The translations under genes and the position numbers were made by a program. Shown here piece by piece: positions 9,645 to 19,460 of a DNA stretch of 64,000 nt. Origin of the DNA: Azorinus chamasolen. Lineage: Eukaryota > Mollusca > Bivalvia > Cardiida > Solecurtidae. Every line of letters begins with the position of its first letter. Positions within the stretch are counted from its first letter, which is position 1. The DNA lies in contig OY755240.1 of NCBI GenBank assembly GCA_963576725.1, positions 35,796,163-35,860,162 of the forward strand, written 5' to 3'. The notes under the pieces are model-generated. The model worked only from the letters and a program-made list of their open reading frames with translations. It made no database searches and was not told where the DNA came from.

Positions 9645-12600
9645 TTAAACACTATCACTAGTAATCAACTGCTTTAACTTCTCCCTTGACTCCAAAGCAG
9701 TTTTCCTAAGAGGACGCTGACTGATTGACTCGCCGTCCGAGTTATCATTGTTTGCGTCCAAATTGTTCCCTTTTATGGTATCCACTGTTACCGGTATGCT
9801 ACTTGATGTAGCACTTGGACATTCAATAGGATATAGCAAGTTCAGAGGCCGACCGATTGTATTACCGTTTGATACAGTCACCTTGGCTGAGCGTATTTGT
9901 CCATCTGAACTGGCATTTAATTCACTAATTTTTCCCATTCTCCAGGTTCCACGTGGAAGTTCGTCGTGTATCAAGACAATGTCACCAATATTTGGAATAT
10001 AACACGACTGAACTCGTCGCGCTTTAAGTTTGTTTTGATATCTCTCTCTTAAACTCAAGAGATAGTCCTTGTGCCACAATTGCCAGAATCGGTCTAGCAA
10101 TTTCAGTCCTTTCTTCCATGTACGTAATAGTACTCTAGCAGATGACTCATGCGGATCGTAGTCTTGATCATCACTGTTCTCACACACCGGGATTCCCAGT
10201 TTGGGATTTAACGTCAGAAAATGAGCAGGCGTGAGTGTCACTGACGAATTGATGTCATCATTGATATACACCATTGGTCTCGAATTTACTACTGCCTCGG
10301 ATTCACTTACAAAAGTTAGCATTTGTTCATTTGTTAAGCAATTCTTTCCTACTGCTTTACGCAAACACCTTTTCACAAGGCCCACCAGTCTTTCGTAAGC
10401 GCCACCCATCCAAGGAGCCCTTTCCACTATGAAATTCCATTTGATGGCAGAATTTGCTACATATGATTTCACATCGTCACTATCGATGATGCCACCCCAT
10501 GATTGATCTATTATGCAACTTGATAACTTAAATTGGGCTGCATTGTCACTGAGAATTTCCAAAGGCATGCCTCGCCTCGCGATAAATCTCCGCAGTCCCA
10601 GTAAAAACTGTTCAGCAGACATGTCTTGTAACAGTTCCAGATGAATTGCTCGTGTTATCATGCACGTGAAAAGACATATCCATACTTTCTTTGTGCCTGA
10701 ATCTAATTTCACATATAGTGGTCCAAGATAGTCTAGTCCGGTGTATGTGAATGGCATTGATTGTGCTACACGTTGTCTAGGTAACTGTGGCATACAAGGC
10801 ATTTTGAATGGCCCACCCTCATGTCGACGACATATGCCACAATCCTTTAACACACTTTTCACATTTGAACGACCATGTGGAACCCAAAATTTCTCCCTAA
10901 CACAATGTAATGTTTGAGCCACACCAGCGTGCATCATTTGTTTATGGCTCTTCTCTATTATGAGCTTTGTAAATTTGTCACCTTTGGGCAACAAAATGGG
11001 ATGCTTTGCAGCTTCACACAAGTCTGCGTTATCGATTCTTCCATGACACCGTATTATTCCATGATCATCTAGGTACAGTCCTAGCTGTTGCTTCATGTTA
11101 TTCCGTTTTTCATATTTTATTGCATTAAGAATCTCAGAATAGTGTTTGTGTTGTATGTGAGTCACCCACAGATTCTCTGCATGTTGTATCTCAGCTGAAG
11201 TCACATTTCTTGTATTTGAGTCAGAGTCATTGTTTCTCTTTAACTTTCTCAGAAATTTGAGCACTAAAGCTGTCACTCTCAAAAGTTTAGTCACTGATGA
11301 GAACCGTTCAATTTGTATGACACACTGTGGATCGTTTAGGCTATTGAGTGTTACCATTTCACACTCCACTAGTCCATTAACTGGATCTGACCTACTCGAC
11401 TTTGATTTCTTTATCTCTGATTGGTAATTTTCTGATTGCTGTTCTTGTAGCTCCTTTGAAACAGGCCATTTTGATGGTAATTCCTTTAACCACCTTGGTC
11501 CATGCCACCATTGTTCATAGCTCATTAGAGTTGAAACATTTGTGCCTCTGCTCGCAATATCAGCAGCATTGTCCTTTGATATTACATGATGAAATGATAT
11601 GTCGTCATGTTGTCTGATTTCCATCACACGGTTATGTACAAATGTAGATAGTGGTTTGTCCGAATCGATCCACTGTAATACGCATTGTGAGTCTGTGAAT
11701 AGTTGAACACCAACAATTGGTATACGCAATTGGTCTTTCACAAATTTTACACATCGTGTCCCAATTAATACGCCTAAAAGTTCTAGACGCGGTATGCTTA
11801 ACTCCTTTTTTGGCGCGACACGCGATTTGGCATAAACAATATCAGTTTTGCGTTCATTCCCCTGTGTCTGGTGTAAATAGATTGCAGTTGAGTATGCTTC
11901 CTTGGACGCGTCACAAAAGCAAAGTAATTTGTACTCAACATTGCCATCTAAACCAATGTATCTAGGTAGATGTATCTCATGAAGACGCGACAGATCTTGT
12001 TCAATTTCTTTCCAACGCACTGTCTGTTCAAAATCTAATTTCTCATCCCAGTCAATACCCTTGTTCCACAACTCTTGTAAAAACAATTTTCCCCTTAACA
12101 CCACTGGATTGAACAGGCCAAGTGGGTCAAATGTTGATGCAATCTGTGCAAGAATTTCCCTTTTTGTGTCATTTTTGGCAATATTCATTGTATTTGACTG
12201 AAGTGAAATATTGTCTTCATCAGCATTCCATAACATCCCTAACACTTTCATTGTTGAGCTCTTAGCTTGGTCACAACTTGGTATATTTTTCATGACGTCC
12301 TGATTGTTAGACATCCATTCCCTCAAGTTCATGGACGCATCTTGAAGAATATGTTTTGTTTCCTTGTAAATGTTGCAAGCTTCAGAAACACAGCTTGATC
12401 CGGTTATTAAATTGTCAACATAGAGATCACTTTCAAGCCTTTCAGTAGATTGGTTGCGATTTTGGTCAACATGATATTTTATGGTTGCTGCCAGCATAAA
12501 TGGACTTGACACAATTCCAAAAGGCACACGCTTGAATCTGTACTCCTGTAAATTGTCTTTGAAAGGTTGCTTGTTTATATCTTTGACCCAAAGAAATCTT

Positions 12601-15338
12601 GTTACGTCACGATCTGCAGGTAGTAAACCGACTTGCAAAAAGGCTTTCTCTATGTCAGCCGTCAAAGCTATCTTGTTCATTCGAAATCTTAACAACAGTC
12701 CGGACAAGTCTTGCAGCATCACAGGTCCCCTGTACAAGCAATCATTCAAACTGTTGTTTGCAGCATTTGTTTTTGCAGATGCATCGTATACAACTCTCAA
12801 TTTGGTTGTTGTCTTTGTTGGCGTGATGACAGCATGGTGTGGAATGTAATGTAAACGTTTAGCTGTTACATCACATGGAACCCTTTCAATCATATCTCTT
12901 GAAATCTGATCTTGAATGATTGAGTCATACTTTTCCATGAGATCTGGATTTTTTCTCAATTTATTCAACAGTGTCTTCAGACGTCCGTTAGCCAATTCGT
13001 AGTTCATTGGTAGACTCATGTGTTCATTCCTCCATGGCCATGACACATAATATCTCTTGTTTTTGTATTCCACTGTATTGTTGAATGCTTCCAGAGCCTC
13101 ATCGTCACCCTTATCCTTCACTGGATCAGTAATGCCGATATTTTCTAGGTTCCAAAAATCTTTGATATTTGGCTTAATTTGTATTGATTTGTCTATTTCT
13201 GACAATAGACTAGTTTCCCTTCTGATATCTTGATGATAATTCAAAATCAAAAGGCTGTGTTGCGTACAGGTTGTGTCTACTTTCTCCGATGTTCTACCTG
13301 TCAAGATCCAGCCAAACCTTGAACCCAGTAAATATAGACCTGGATGAACTTCGACACGCTGAGATAGGATAACATCTAAATAATAATCGTTGCCGATTAA
13401 GACCTCTATTGTTGATGTTTCTGTTTCCTTTGGTAAATCATCCGCCAATTCGAATGATTTAAACAAGTATTTCCAGTTGTGGTCACTTGTTACATTTACA
13501 GGGCTCCGAACAATGTCACCGGAAATCTTTGGCACTATATTTACTGTGATAGTCATGTATGTGCCGTCACTCAGCTTAATATCTACTTTCGCAGTCGGTG
13601 TTCGAATTGTTTTGACCTTTTCTTCACCAAATGTTACTAATTTGATTTCATTGCATTGGCCTAATTTTAGATTCAGTCTCTTTGCCATTGATTCTGTGAT
13701 ATATGTTCTTTGACTGCCTGAGTCCAAAATCACTCTAGTTGTTTCATGAATGTCAATGTCTGAATTCCTTATTTCAGTTTTTGCAGTCTGCATAAGAACC
13801 ATTTCTCCAGCAGATACAAGTACATTTTCGGTTCCTGAATTGTTCTCTTCAAATTCTCTACTTTCTCCCACTGTATGTGCCATTTCAGCCCCCTTTTTGA
13901 CAAACTTAGTAGGACATAAGCTCCGATGATGATGTCCAGCTTTCTTACAATGCACACAAGTCTTGTTTGTTTTACAATCACTTGCTTTGTGTCCATATTT
14001 CAAGCAAAGATAGCATGAACCCTTTATCTTTTGCTTCCTGTCTTCTGCCGTTGCGAATTTGCGACACTCGTCACTCCAATGCTTCCCTTCGCAATATCTA
14101 CACATATCTTTGTATGATTTTGCACGCATTCCATGCAAATCACTTTGAACAGTATAGGATTTTGCATGTGTTCCAGGAGAATAACTTTGAGCAGTAAAGA
14201 GTGCTTCAGTCGAAGTTCTCGCCCTTTGTCCAATTTGTGGTTTGTTTTCTCTGGCGCCAAATTCTTTCGGTTTAACATTTGAACCCTTGTCACCTGAAGA
14301 TTGTTCTGCCCTTTCACTGGCATTAATCCAACCATGCAATAATTCGCGTAATTTTCTCACGCTCCATTTGTTATGCGCCCCCTTTTGAAGTTCCAATTGT
14401 GTTAACACATGTTTTGGTAGTTTGGATGTTAACATAGAAACGAAAACTGCTTGATTTGTATCTTGTCCCAAAGCTTCCAGACTACGCAGGTTTGTTTCAA
14501 ACTTGTTATACAACGCACGCAACGACTCAGTTTTGTTTGTCGCAGGTTGCATATCCATGAGTTCTGTGTAGAACGCGTCTATGACATTTTGTTCTTCACC
14601 GTATCTCTCCCTTAAGAGTTGTATTGCAACATCATAGTTGTCGTGGGTTAACGTTAAGCCTGCAACAACACGTTTTGCTTCACCGCGCAGAACACTTGAT
14701 AAATAACTAAATTTCTCAACATTTGACAACCGCTTGTTGCCATGCACAGTGGATTCAAACGAGTCCCAAAATTCCAACCACTTTAATTTGTCACCATCAT
14801 AGTGTTTTAGTTCAAGCTTTGGTAACTTAACTGACAACAATGATTTATCTTCTCTCTTTTTAGCCTCAAATGTCTCCCTTTGATATTTGTAACTCTCTTG
14901 TTGTGAGATGAGAAGATCCTTTATCTGTTTCTGCATTTCTGTTTGAATTTCAACTACATCATTAATGTCAACGCTCTGTTTCATCGTCTTGCTCATTCTT
15001 TCATCCATCACCAATTGAATATCACTTGTAAATTCTGACAATTCAAAAACAAGCTTTGACACTTCCGATATCAAGTCACAATCTTGCATTGTCATTGTGT
15101 CAACCTCTTCCTCTTTTCCTTCTTCCTCACATTTCATCATTAATGCGCTACTCGTGCTTTCAAGCTTTTGACAAAATTCTTTCAACCTAGTTTGATGGTA
15201 CTTGGTATTCTTCATTAAACCCCTTAAATCGTGACATTCATAAATATTCTCTTGCAGTATAGTATTTGCTCTTGTTAAGTCTTTATCAATAATACCACGG
15301 TAGCGTGTGCGCACGCCTTTGAGCGATTTTGCAGACAT
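9645..15338 (-). CDS. BEL/Pao gag-pol polyprotein, 1897 aa
   Basis: One open frame encodes capsid-like and enzymatic proteins of the retrotransposon. A DUF1759-type Gag region lies at about residues 170-340 (LPKLELKHYDGD). Cys/His knuckles are at 413-476. An aspartic protease of the DUF1758 type has DSGS at 539-542. Reverse transcriptase spans about 830-1010, with the YVDN motif at 973-976 where YVDD is canonical. RNase H carries D1143, E1186 and D1216. A zinc-binding HHCC region (H1465, H1470, C1500, C1503) precedes the integrase core with D1536, D1598 and E1649. The C-terminal module (about 1760-1840) is DUF5641-like. Start ATG at 15338 follows the leader. The length and intact frame suggest it could still be functional; the unusual YVDN is the only doubtful catalytic feature. 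Confidence 0.96.
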   Translation of the reverse strand: MSAKSLKGVRTRYRGIIDKDLTRANTILQENIYECHDLRGLMKNTKYHQTRLKEFCQKLESTSSALMMKCEEEGKEEEVDTMTMQDCDLISEVSKLVFELSEFTSDIQLVMDERMSKTMKQSVDINDVVEIQTEMQKQIKDLLISQQESYKYQRETFEAKKREDKSLLSVKLPKLELKHYDGDKLKWLEFWDSFESTVHGNKRLSNVEKFSYLSSVLRGEAKRVVAGLTLTHDNYDVAIQLLRERYGEEQNVIDAFYTELMDMQPATNKTESLRALYNKFETNLRSLEALGQDTNQAVFVSMLTSKLPKHVLTQLELQKGAHNKWSVRKLRELLHGWINASERAEQSSGDKGSNVKPKEFGARENKPQIGQRARTSTEALFTAQSYSPGTHAKSYTVQSDLHGMRAKSYKDMCRYCEGKHWSDECRKFATAEDRKQKIKGSCYLCLKYGHKASDCKTNKTCVHCKKAGHHHRSLCPTKFVKKGAEMAHTVGESREFEENNSGTENVLVSAGEMVLMQTAKTEIRNSDIDIHETTRVILDSGSQRTYITESMAKRLNLKLGQCNEIKLVTFGEEKVKTIRTPTAKVDIKLSDGTYMTITVNIVPKISGDIVRSPVNVTSDHNWKYLFKSFELADDLPKETETSTIEVLIGNDYYLDVILSQRVEVHPGLYLLGSRFGWILTGRTSEKVDTTCTQHSLLILNYHQDIRRETSLLSEIDKSIQIKPNIKDFWNLENIGITDPVKDKGDDEALEAFNNTVEYKNKRYYVSWPWRNEHMSLPMNYELANGRLKTLLNKLRKNPDLMEKYDSIIQDQISRDMIERVPCDVTAKRLHYIPHHAVITPTKTTTKLRVVYDASAKTNAANNSLNDCLYRGPVMLQDLSGLLLRFRMNKIALTADIEKAFLQVGLLPADRDVTRFLWVKDINKQPFKDNLQEYRFKRVPFGIVSSPFMLAATIKYHVDQNRNQSTERLESDLYVDNLITGSSCVSEACNIYKETKHILQDASMNLREWMSNNQDVMKNIPSCDQAKSSTMKVLGMLWNADEDNISLQSNTMNIAKNDTKREILAQIASTFDPLGLFNPVVLRGKLFLQELWNKGIDWDEKLDFEQTVRWKEIEQDLSRLHEIHLPRYIGLDGNVEYKLLCFCDASKEAYSTAIYLHQTQGNERKTDIVYAKSRVAPKKELSIPRLELLGVLIGTRCVKFVKDQLRIPIVGVQLFTDSQCVLQWIDSDKPLSTFVHNRVMEIRQHDDISFHHVISKDNAADIASRGTNVSTLMSYEQWWHGPRWLKELPSKWPVSKELQEQQSENYQSEIKKSKSSRSDPVNGLVECEMVTLNSLNDPQCVIQIERFSSVTKLLRVTALVLKFLRKLKRNNDSDSNTRNVTSAEIQHAENLWVTHIQHKHYSEILNAIKYEKRNNMKQQLGLYLDDHGIIRCHGRIDNADLCEAAKHPILLPKGDKFTKLIIEKSHKQMMHAGVAQTLHCVREKFWVPHGRSNVKSVLKDCGICRRHEGGPFKMPCMPQLPRQRVAQSMPFTYTGLDYLGPLYVKLDSGTKKVWICLFTCMITRAIHLELLQDMSAEQFLLGLRRFIARRGMPLEILSDNAAQFKLSSCIIDQSWGGIIDSDDVKSYVANSAIKWNFIVERAPWMGGAYERLVGLVKRCLRKAVGKNCLTNEQMLTFVSESEAVVNSRPMVYINDDINSSVTLTPAHFLTLNPKLGIPVCENSDDQDYDPHESSARVLLRTWKKGLKLLDRFWQLWHKDYLLSLRERYQNKLKARRVQSCYIPNIGDIVLIHDELPRGTWRMGKISELNASSDGQIRSAKVTVSNGNTIGRPLNLLYPIECPSATSSSIPVTVDTIKGNNLDANNDNSDGESISQRPLRKTALESREKLKQLITSDSV

Positions 15339-15647
15339 TTTTGTCTATATTATTGTATGAAACGGAAATCAACAAGCTGCTGTCTCAGTTCTAACAAAAA
15401 AATTATGTCAAATTCGGTTTATAAACGAACATACCTGGTTATTCAGTCTATGTCACTACTTGTCTGCACAAATATTTTTTCATTTTTCCTTTGAATTTCA
15501 CAGAAATGCCTCATTTCACCTGTTTTGCCGGTTTTGTTTACTTTCTGTTACATTCGGATATCCGGAAGTGGAGAGAAGTCGCGATTAACATCCGCCCTCG
15601 TGTATCGGAATTTCTCGGCTCCATCTGTCACATCCAATTAACGCGCT

Positions 15648-15875
15648 AACGATGAATCCAACTCTGGGTCACACAGAGTGAAACATTCCAGCGATGACTC
15701 CCAGCTCTGGGTTACACAGAGCTGACCGATTTCCAAACGAACTCTGGGTTACACAGAGTAAAATAATCCACCGATGAATCCGAGCTCTGGGTTACACAGA
15801 GCCAAACTGAAATATTCCATCGATGAATTGCCGAATCCCACTGGGTAACACAATGGGATTGTTCCAGCGACGAGA
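15648..15875 (-). repeat. Hairpin array in the retrotransposon 5' leader
   Basis: Five units of about 45-60 bp each contain a short stem around a conserved GGTTACA-type loop. Stems are ACTCTG/CAGAGT, AGCTCTG/CAGAGCT, ACTCTG/CAGAGT, GCTCTG/CAGAGC and CCCA..TG/CA..TGGG. Stem bases change in a compensatory way while the loop is kept. It lies between the 5' LTR and gag. A role in packaging, dimerisation or translation is conceivable but not shown. Confidence 0.7.
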
Positions 15876-16000
15876 AATTAACATAGTAATGTTTTACGAT
15901 CTAGATCCTTTAGTATAAAAAGTTTCTGTAGCCGCTGTTCCTAAGTATTATTTCCAAATTCCCGATCCCGATCACATATCCTTATCCTTATCCTTATCCG

Positions 16001-16013
16001 GTTCGCGGGACCA
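16001..16013 (-). promoter_or_regulatory. Candidate primer binding site
   Basis: Two bases inside the 5' LTR the minus strand reads TGGTCCCGCGAAC, beginning with the TGG expected to pair with a tRNA CCA end. The priming tRNA was not identified. Confidence 0.65.
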
Positions 16014-16015
16014 AA

Positions 16016-16691
16016 TATGCTGACGTACCATTTCTAACTCAACACAGATGGTTTAGTTTGATGTTTAATAATAGAATAAGTCAAAATACATGTAGATACA
16101 TATGATAGTTTACAATAGACTTTAGACTGTAATATCCGAAAATGTCCTAAATATAAATTTGCACTGGTTCTTGTTTTCACAGTCTGTCTGTAACTCTTTT
16201 CCACTTGTTCAATTCTGTTCTGGTAATTAAAACCCCGCACTTGTTGTGAGAGCTACATTAACATGACTGTCCCCTCTAATGGTTTTGTCTAGACTGCCCA
16301 AATACACCAAAAATAAGGACCAATAACAAGCCCTAATCCCGTTAGATGTCAAAGATCAAATGACATCATATTAACACCACATGGCTTTGTAATTATGCAT
16401 TATTATTATTAATGCTTTTAACAATACAAGTTTATACGTCATGAAATTATCAAAGTTAGACTTAGTGTTACTAAAAACCCTTTAATTAAATCTAAATCTA
16501 TTTATCAAGCAGACGCTATTTTTGGATATGATTGTGAGAATAAACAGTAAATCTATAGTGTTTGTAAGCGTTATCTCCCTTGTAACATAGCATTCTCAGC
16601 AGAATATCTAAAACATTGTCAGACTGTTGCATTAAGAACTTATTGATGTGAAAAGCAGTATTTAATCATATAATTCGCTAACTTCGCGACA
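16016..16691 (-). repeat. BEL/Pao 5' LTR
   Basis: 676 bp, nearly identical to 8719-9394. It is expected to hold the element's promoter and polyadenylation signal, but I could not place these. Confidence 0.95.
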
Positions 16692-16696
16692 GATAC
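16692..16696. repeat. Target-site duplication GATAC (right)
   Basis: Matches 8714-8718. The uninterrupted target would read ...CGGCAGATACCGTCGGG. Confidence 0.85.
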
Positions 16697-16713
16697 CGTC
16701 GGGACATCATCTA

Positions 16714-16959
16714 TGCACAGGCGTTGGGCTCATGAAATATGTCTAAAATAAGTTAAAATGTCCCTAAATTGACGTTTTGTAACATTTGGGGCCGAAAAAA
16801 TAAAGCCTGGGGCGTTTGGAGACAAAGCTGAAATTTCGTATTCAGCTTTGTCTCAAAACGCCCCAGGCTTTATTTTTTCGGCCCCAAATGTTACAAAACG
16901 TCAATTTAGGGACATTTTAACTTATTTTAGACATATTTCATGAGCCCAACGCCTGTGCA
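16714..16959. repeat. 246-bp foldback palindrome
   Basis: TGCACAGGCGTTGGGCTCAT at the left end is the reverse complement of the right end. The arms, about 119 bp, are nearly perfect through GGGGCCGAAAAAATAAAGCC and close on a loop of about 8 bases near 16837. No ORF. Its near-perfect arms suggest a young foldback or template-switch product. Confidence 0.92.
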
Positions 16960-16984
16960 TCTATGTTGAGACATTTCTCGATTT

Positions 16985-17125
16985 TGCAGGGTTCACATGT
17001 AGGCTAATGGGTCTTATGTTTACTACTGTTTATATCATGCTATTTCTTTTTCTCTGTTAATTTGTTTTAAGTATCTCTTATGCCCGTATGGGCCATTAGT
17101 TTGAAATAAACTTGAAACTTATTAT
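16985..17125 (+). repeat. Possible LINE/SINE 3' tail
   Basis: ATGCCCGTATGGGCCATTAG followed by AAATAAACTTGAAACTTATTATT looks like the 3' end of a retroposon or an old polyadenylated insertion. Identity uncertain. From 17125 to 17560 nothing else was recognised. Confidence 0.35.
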
Positions 17126-17669
17126 TCGTGTAGATCTACTAATAAAATCAAAGTACTGACAGTACTGAAGGTTTCGGACCATATATATGTCGATTGTGAC
17201 TATACAACATGAAAAGGCTTTGTAGGGACGGACTGGTACCATTGATACATAGTAAGATGACCTCTAAAGCATTATTTCCTGAACTAAAATGGTGTTTAAT
17301 GGAACTGTTTGTTAAATTGACAGGTCATCTGAACATAATTGCTGTGAACTTTTCTGAAACTCCTGTCAACCCCGTGAATAAACTATATTGCTTAGCTTAA
17401 CAATTCTGTTAGTTTTTGAATGCACCAGTGTGTCACATAGATTTTTATCACGCCTGAATGCAAACATTGGCAGTTGTTGAAATACTTCTTTCAGTCGCTC
17501 AGATTGGTGCAAAATCTTTGAATGTTTTTGTGTCACCTGCTGGGAGGCAGTGTGTCTATATATATATTATATATAACTGGCAATAGAATACAACCGGAAA
17601 GGCTATATATATATTAAAAAAGACAAAATGTTATATGGCTTTAAAATCTTTAATTAATAACTTAAAAAT

Positions 17670-17700
17670 GCGCGACGCGTTTCATCAGATCATCAGGCGC
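17670..17700 (-). ncRNA. Minimal hammerhead-ribozyme-like motif
   Basis: On the minus strand the segment reads GCGC, CTGATGA, a 6-nt stem-II position, GAAA, CGCG, TC, GCGC. These are the invariant CUGAUGA and GAAA boxes in order, a cleavage-site GUC and GCGC/GCGC able to form stem I. Stem II is very short, so activity is doubtful. Hammerheads are known from canonical Penelope-like elements. Confidence 0.5.
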
Positions 17701-17839
17701 AATATTATGACGTCATAACTTTGTTGTCATGACGTCGACGTCCCTACTTCCTGTAAGGCTGGTAACTCTGTCAGACAAATGTTTGAATTAGAAATTAATT
17801 GCATTGAGGGTTGGTTTAAATTTTTGTATAAAATATTTT

Positions 17840-18271
17840 TTATTTTTCTAGCCTAGCTGAAACACTATCTGGCTTTAATTTAAAAAAGGGAAATATTTCA
17901 TATTGAAGGGTTTTGATTCCGCATTTTTCTAAATGTTCGCTTAAAGGAATTTGTCTTGTTGATGGGTCTCTAATTTGCTGTGAATTGATAGTTCTTCTTG
18001 TTCTCAATTTGTCACCAGTTTGTCCTATATAAAACTCTCTGCATCCAGTGCATGTAAGAACATATAAAACATTTCTTACATCACAAGACATTGGTTGATT
18101 TACATAAAATTTTGATCCTTTAAAATTGTAAGAATCACTTTCTCTAATATGTTGACATAACGAGCAGTTTGACTTATTACATTTTGTTACTCTACTAAGT
18201 ATGTGTTTATTCTCCGTAAACTTTGCTCTGGTAAGAAGTTTCTTTAAATTCTTTAAATTACATTTCAACAT
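17840..18271 (-). pseudogene. GIY-YIG endonuclease of a canonical Penelope-like element (fragment)
   Basis: This 143-codon frame corresponds to the C-terminal endonuclease that nicks target DNA for integration. It shows NLKKLLTRAKF, then a CxxxxCxxC cluster (TKCNKSNCSLC), then VLYVLTCTGC and YIGQTG, the GIY-YIG core, with the Arg of LRTRR and a later LSEHLEKC. The cysteines of MSCDVRNVLYVLTC, 11 residues apart, are the exact counterparts of the in-frame TGA codons in the Naiad copies at 34297 and 34330. Upstream reverse transcriptase sequence is missing. The last residues run into a stop without the usual tail, so this is a remnant. Confidence 0.85.
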
Positions 18272-18423
18272 TTAATAAAAAAAAACAAGAACTGTTTCAT
18301 AAAATAAAAGCTAATTTATCAATATTACATACAGACTCAAACATATCTAAAATTTTAAATAAATGTAACATAATAAAAAGTAAAAGACATATATATTCAA
18401 TTCTGTACATGCAATTTAATCAT

Positions 18424-18505
18424 GTGAAGCGCTTTTGAATGCACATATTCCGTGTGAAAAGAGCGCTATTATATATAAATATGGTATAATAATAATGATA
18501 ATGTC
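18424..18505 (+). repeat. GAGCGCTATATAAAT-type retroposon tail
   Basis: GTGAAGCGCTTTTGAATGCACATATTCCGTGTGAAAAGAGCGCT..TATAAATATGGTATAATAATAAT in interrupted form. The same tail occurs at 44893-44970 and inverted at 29310-29375. Such tails end many SINE and CR1/L2-type LINE copies. Confidence 0.65.
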
Positions 18506-18899
18506 AGACAGATCCGTTTCCGTAACTTTATATAACGCATTTTATCTCCTAGACAGTGGCGCTTGATAGACATCGTCTTCATTCTATTAGAGCTATTTTG
18601 TGCGGATAACGATAGACTAGGGCAGACTACAGGTACAAATGGGAGTCCTCTCCAACTCTTTAGTACTCTTCATTTCAGTAAGGCCTGTAACCTTCTTACG
18701 GCAGGTAAGAGAAGTAAAAATATATACAATTCTAGGAAGAAAATTCCTTCTGTGTCTCCGGACACTTGAGATAGACGTGTAACGTTTCATCTCTGCTATA
18801 TAGCATGTTCGACACACGTACACGGTATTTCACTATTAATCTGTTAAGTTTTAAGCACTTTCTCCGATGACGTCCCTGTTTACGGCGCATTTGAGCTGA

Positions 18900-19062
18900 G
18901 GTGCACGGTGTTAGGATACACAACAGTACACATACCTTATACATAGGACTGCATTCGCTAAGACCCGGAGGGGTTACCAAAACAGCAAATTGTGGTGTTA
19001 ATGAGATATGCTGGAAGCGTCATGGGAGGTGGAGATCAGACAAAAGTAAAGACTTACCAATA
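18900..19062 (+). pseudogene. Tyrosine-recombinase fragment (Crypton/DIRS-like)
   Basis: A short frame contains GLHSLRPGGVTKTANCGV and then KRHGRWRSDKSKD. HxxR (HSLR) followed by GG.T..AN.GV and a KRHGRWRS segment is the conserved C-terminal part of eukaryotic tyrosine recombinases found in Crypton and DIRS-type elements and their domesticated relatives. The essential C-terminal Tyr and the first catalytic Arg are not present. A GTAAAGA follows RSDKSKD and could be a splice donor. It is either a decayed transposon piece or one exon of a recombinase-derived gene; the surrounding 18.5-18.9 kb shows no further match. Confidence 0.6.
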
Positions 19063-19245
19063 GTTTTGATAGCACACTGGAAGTGTCTCGCGGTTTAGAT
19101 ATTTAGTAGATCCGGGCTTTGCGCATCAAGCCCTGACTTTTCATTTTCTACAGGCCGTATACGGTAACAGGTATTTATGTGTCTTGTTGTTTCATTGTTC
19201 CTTAAGGCATTTATTCGAGCACATGTATTTAACAAAAATGTTAAG

Positions 19246-19460
19246 AGTTAGTGAGTGAGTTGGGTTTTACGGCACTGCGACATTGAATACATGTATGTCA
19301 TGTAGCGCCGATGGATGATGAGATGAGATGATGAGGGATGATTTCAGGAAGCTGATTTCGGCTAATCTCATTCGCTTCGAAGCATCGCATGGGATCAAAA
19401 CCACCAACCTGACTTCCTTTTAGTTCTTGGCAAAGGGGCTATTCTCCGTCAAATAAACAA
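19246..19460 (+). repeat. Molluscan GTGAGTGAGTTGGGTTTTAC interspersed repeat
   Basis: It starts GTGAGTGAGTTGGGTTTTAC, continues with TCATGTAGCGCCGATGG and a GATGA-rich stretch, and ends near TTGGCAAAGGGGCTATTCTC. The opening motif is one I associate with dispersed repeats in mollusc genomes; classification unknown. Confidence 0.45.

Larger units (their letters stand above)
8719..16691 (-). mobile_element. Complete BEL/Pao LTR retrotransposon
   Basis: All parts are present on the minus strand: 5' LTR 16016-16691, a TGG-starting primer binding site, a 5' leader with hairpins, one long gag-pol frame 9645-15338, a purine tract next to the 3' LTR, the 3' LTR 8719-9394, and GATAC target duplications. 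The LTRs are both 676 bp and I find a single difference between them (C at 9204 versus T at 16501), so insertion was recent. The polyprotein is uninterrupted. No envelope-like frame was seen. Confidence 0.96.
17560..18420 (-). mobile_element. Penelope-like element, 3' fragment (endonuclease end)
   Basis: It holds the terminal GIY-YIG coding part, then a 3' UTR with a hammerhead-like motif (17670-17700), and ends near a TATATA microsatellite. No reverse transcriptase follows the endonuclease on this strand. The order therefore fits canonical elements with a C-terminal endonuclease, truncated at the 5' side. Confidence 0.7.

Noticed and set aside
15978..15999. CCTTAT repeats as telomere-like sequence
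   Set aside because: Only three units, not TTAGGG, and located in the retrotransposon leader beside the primer binding site.
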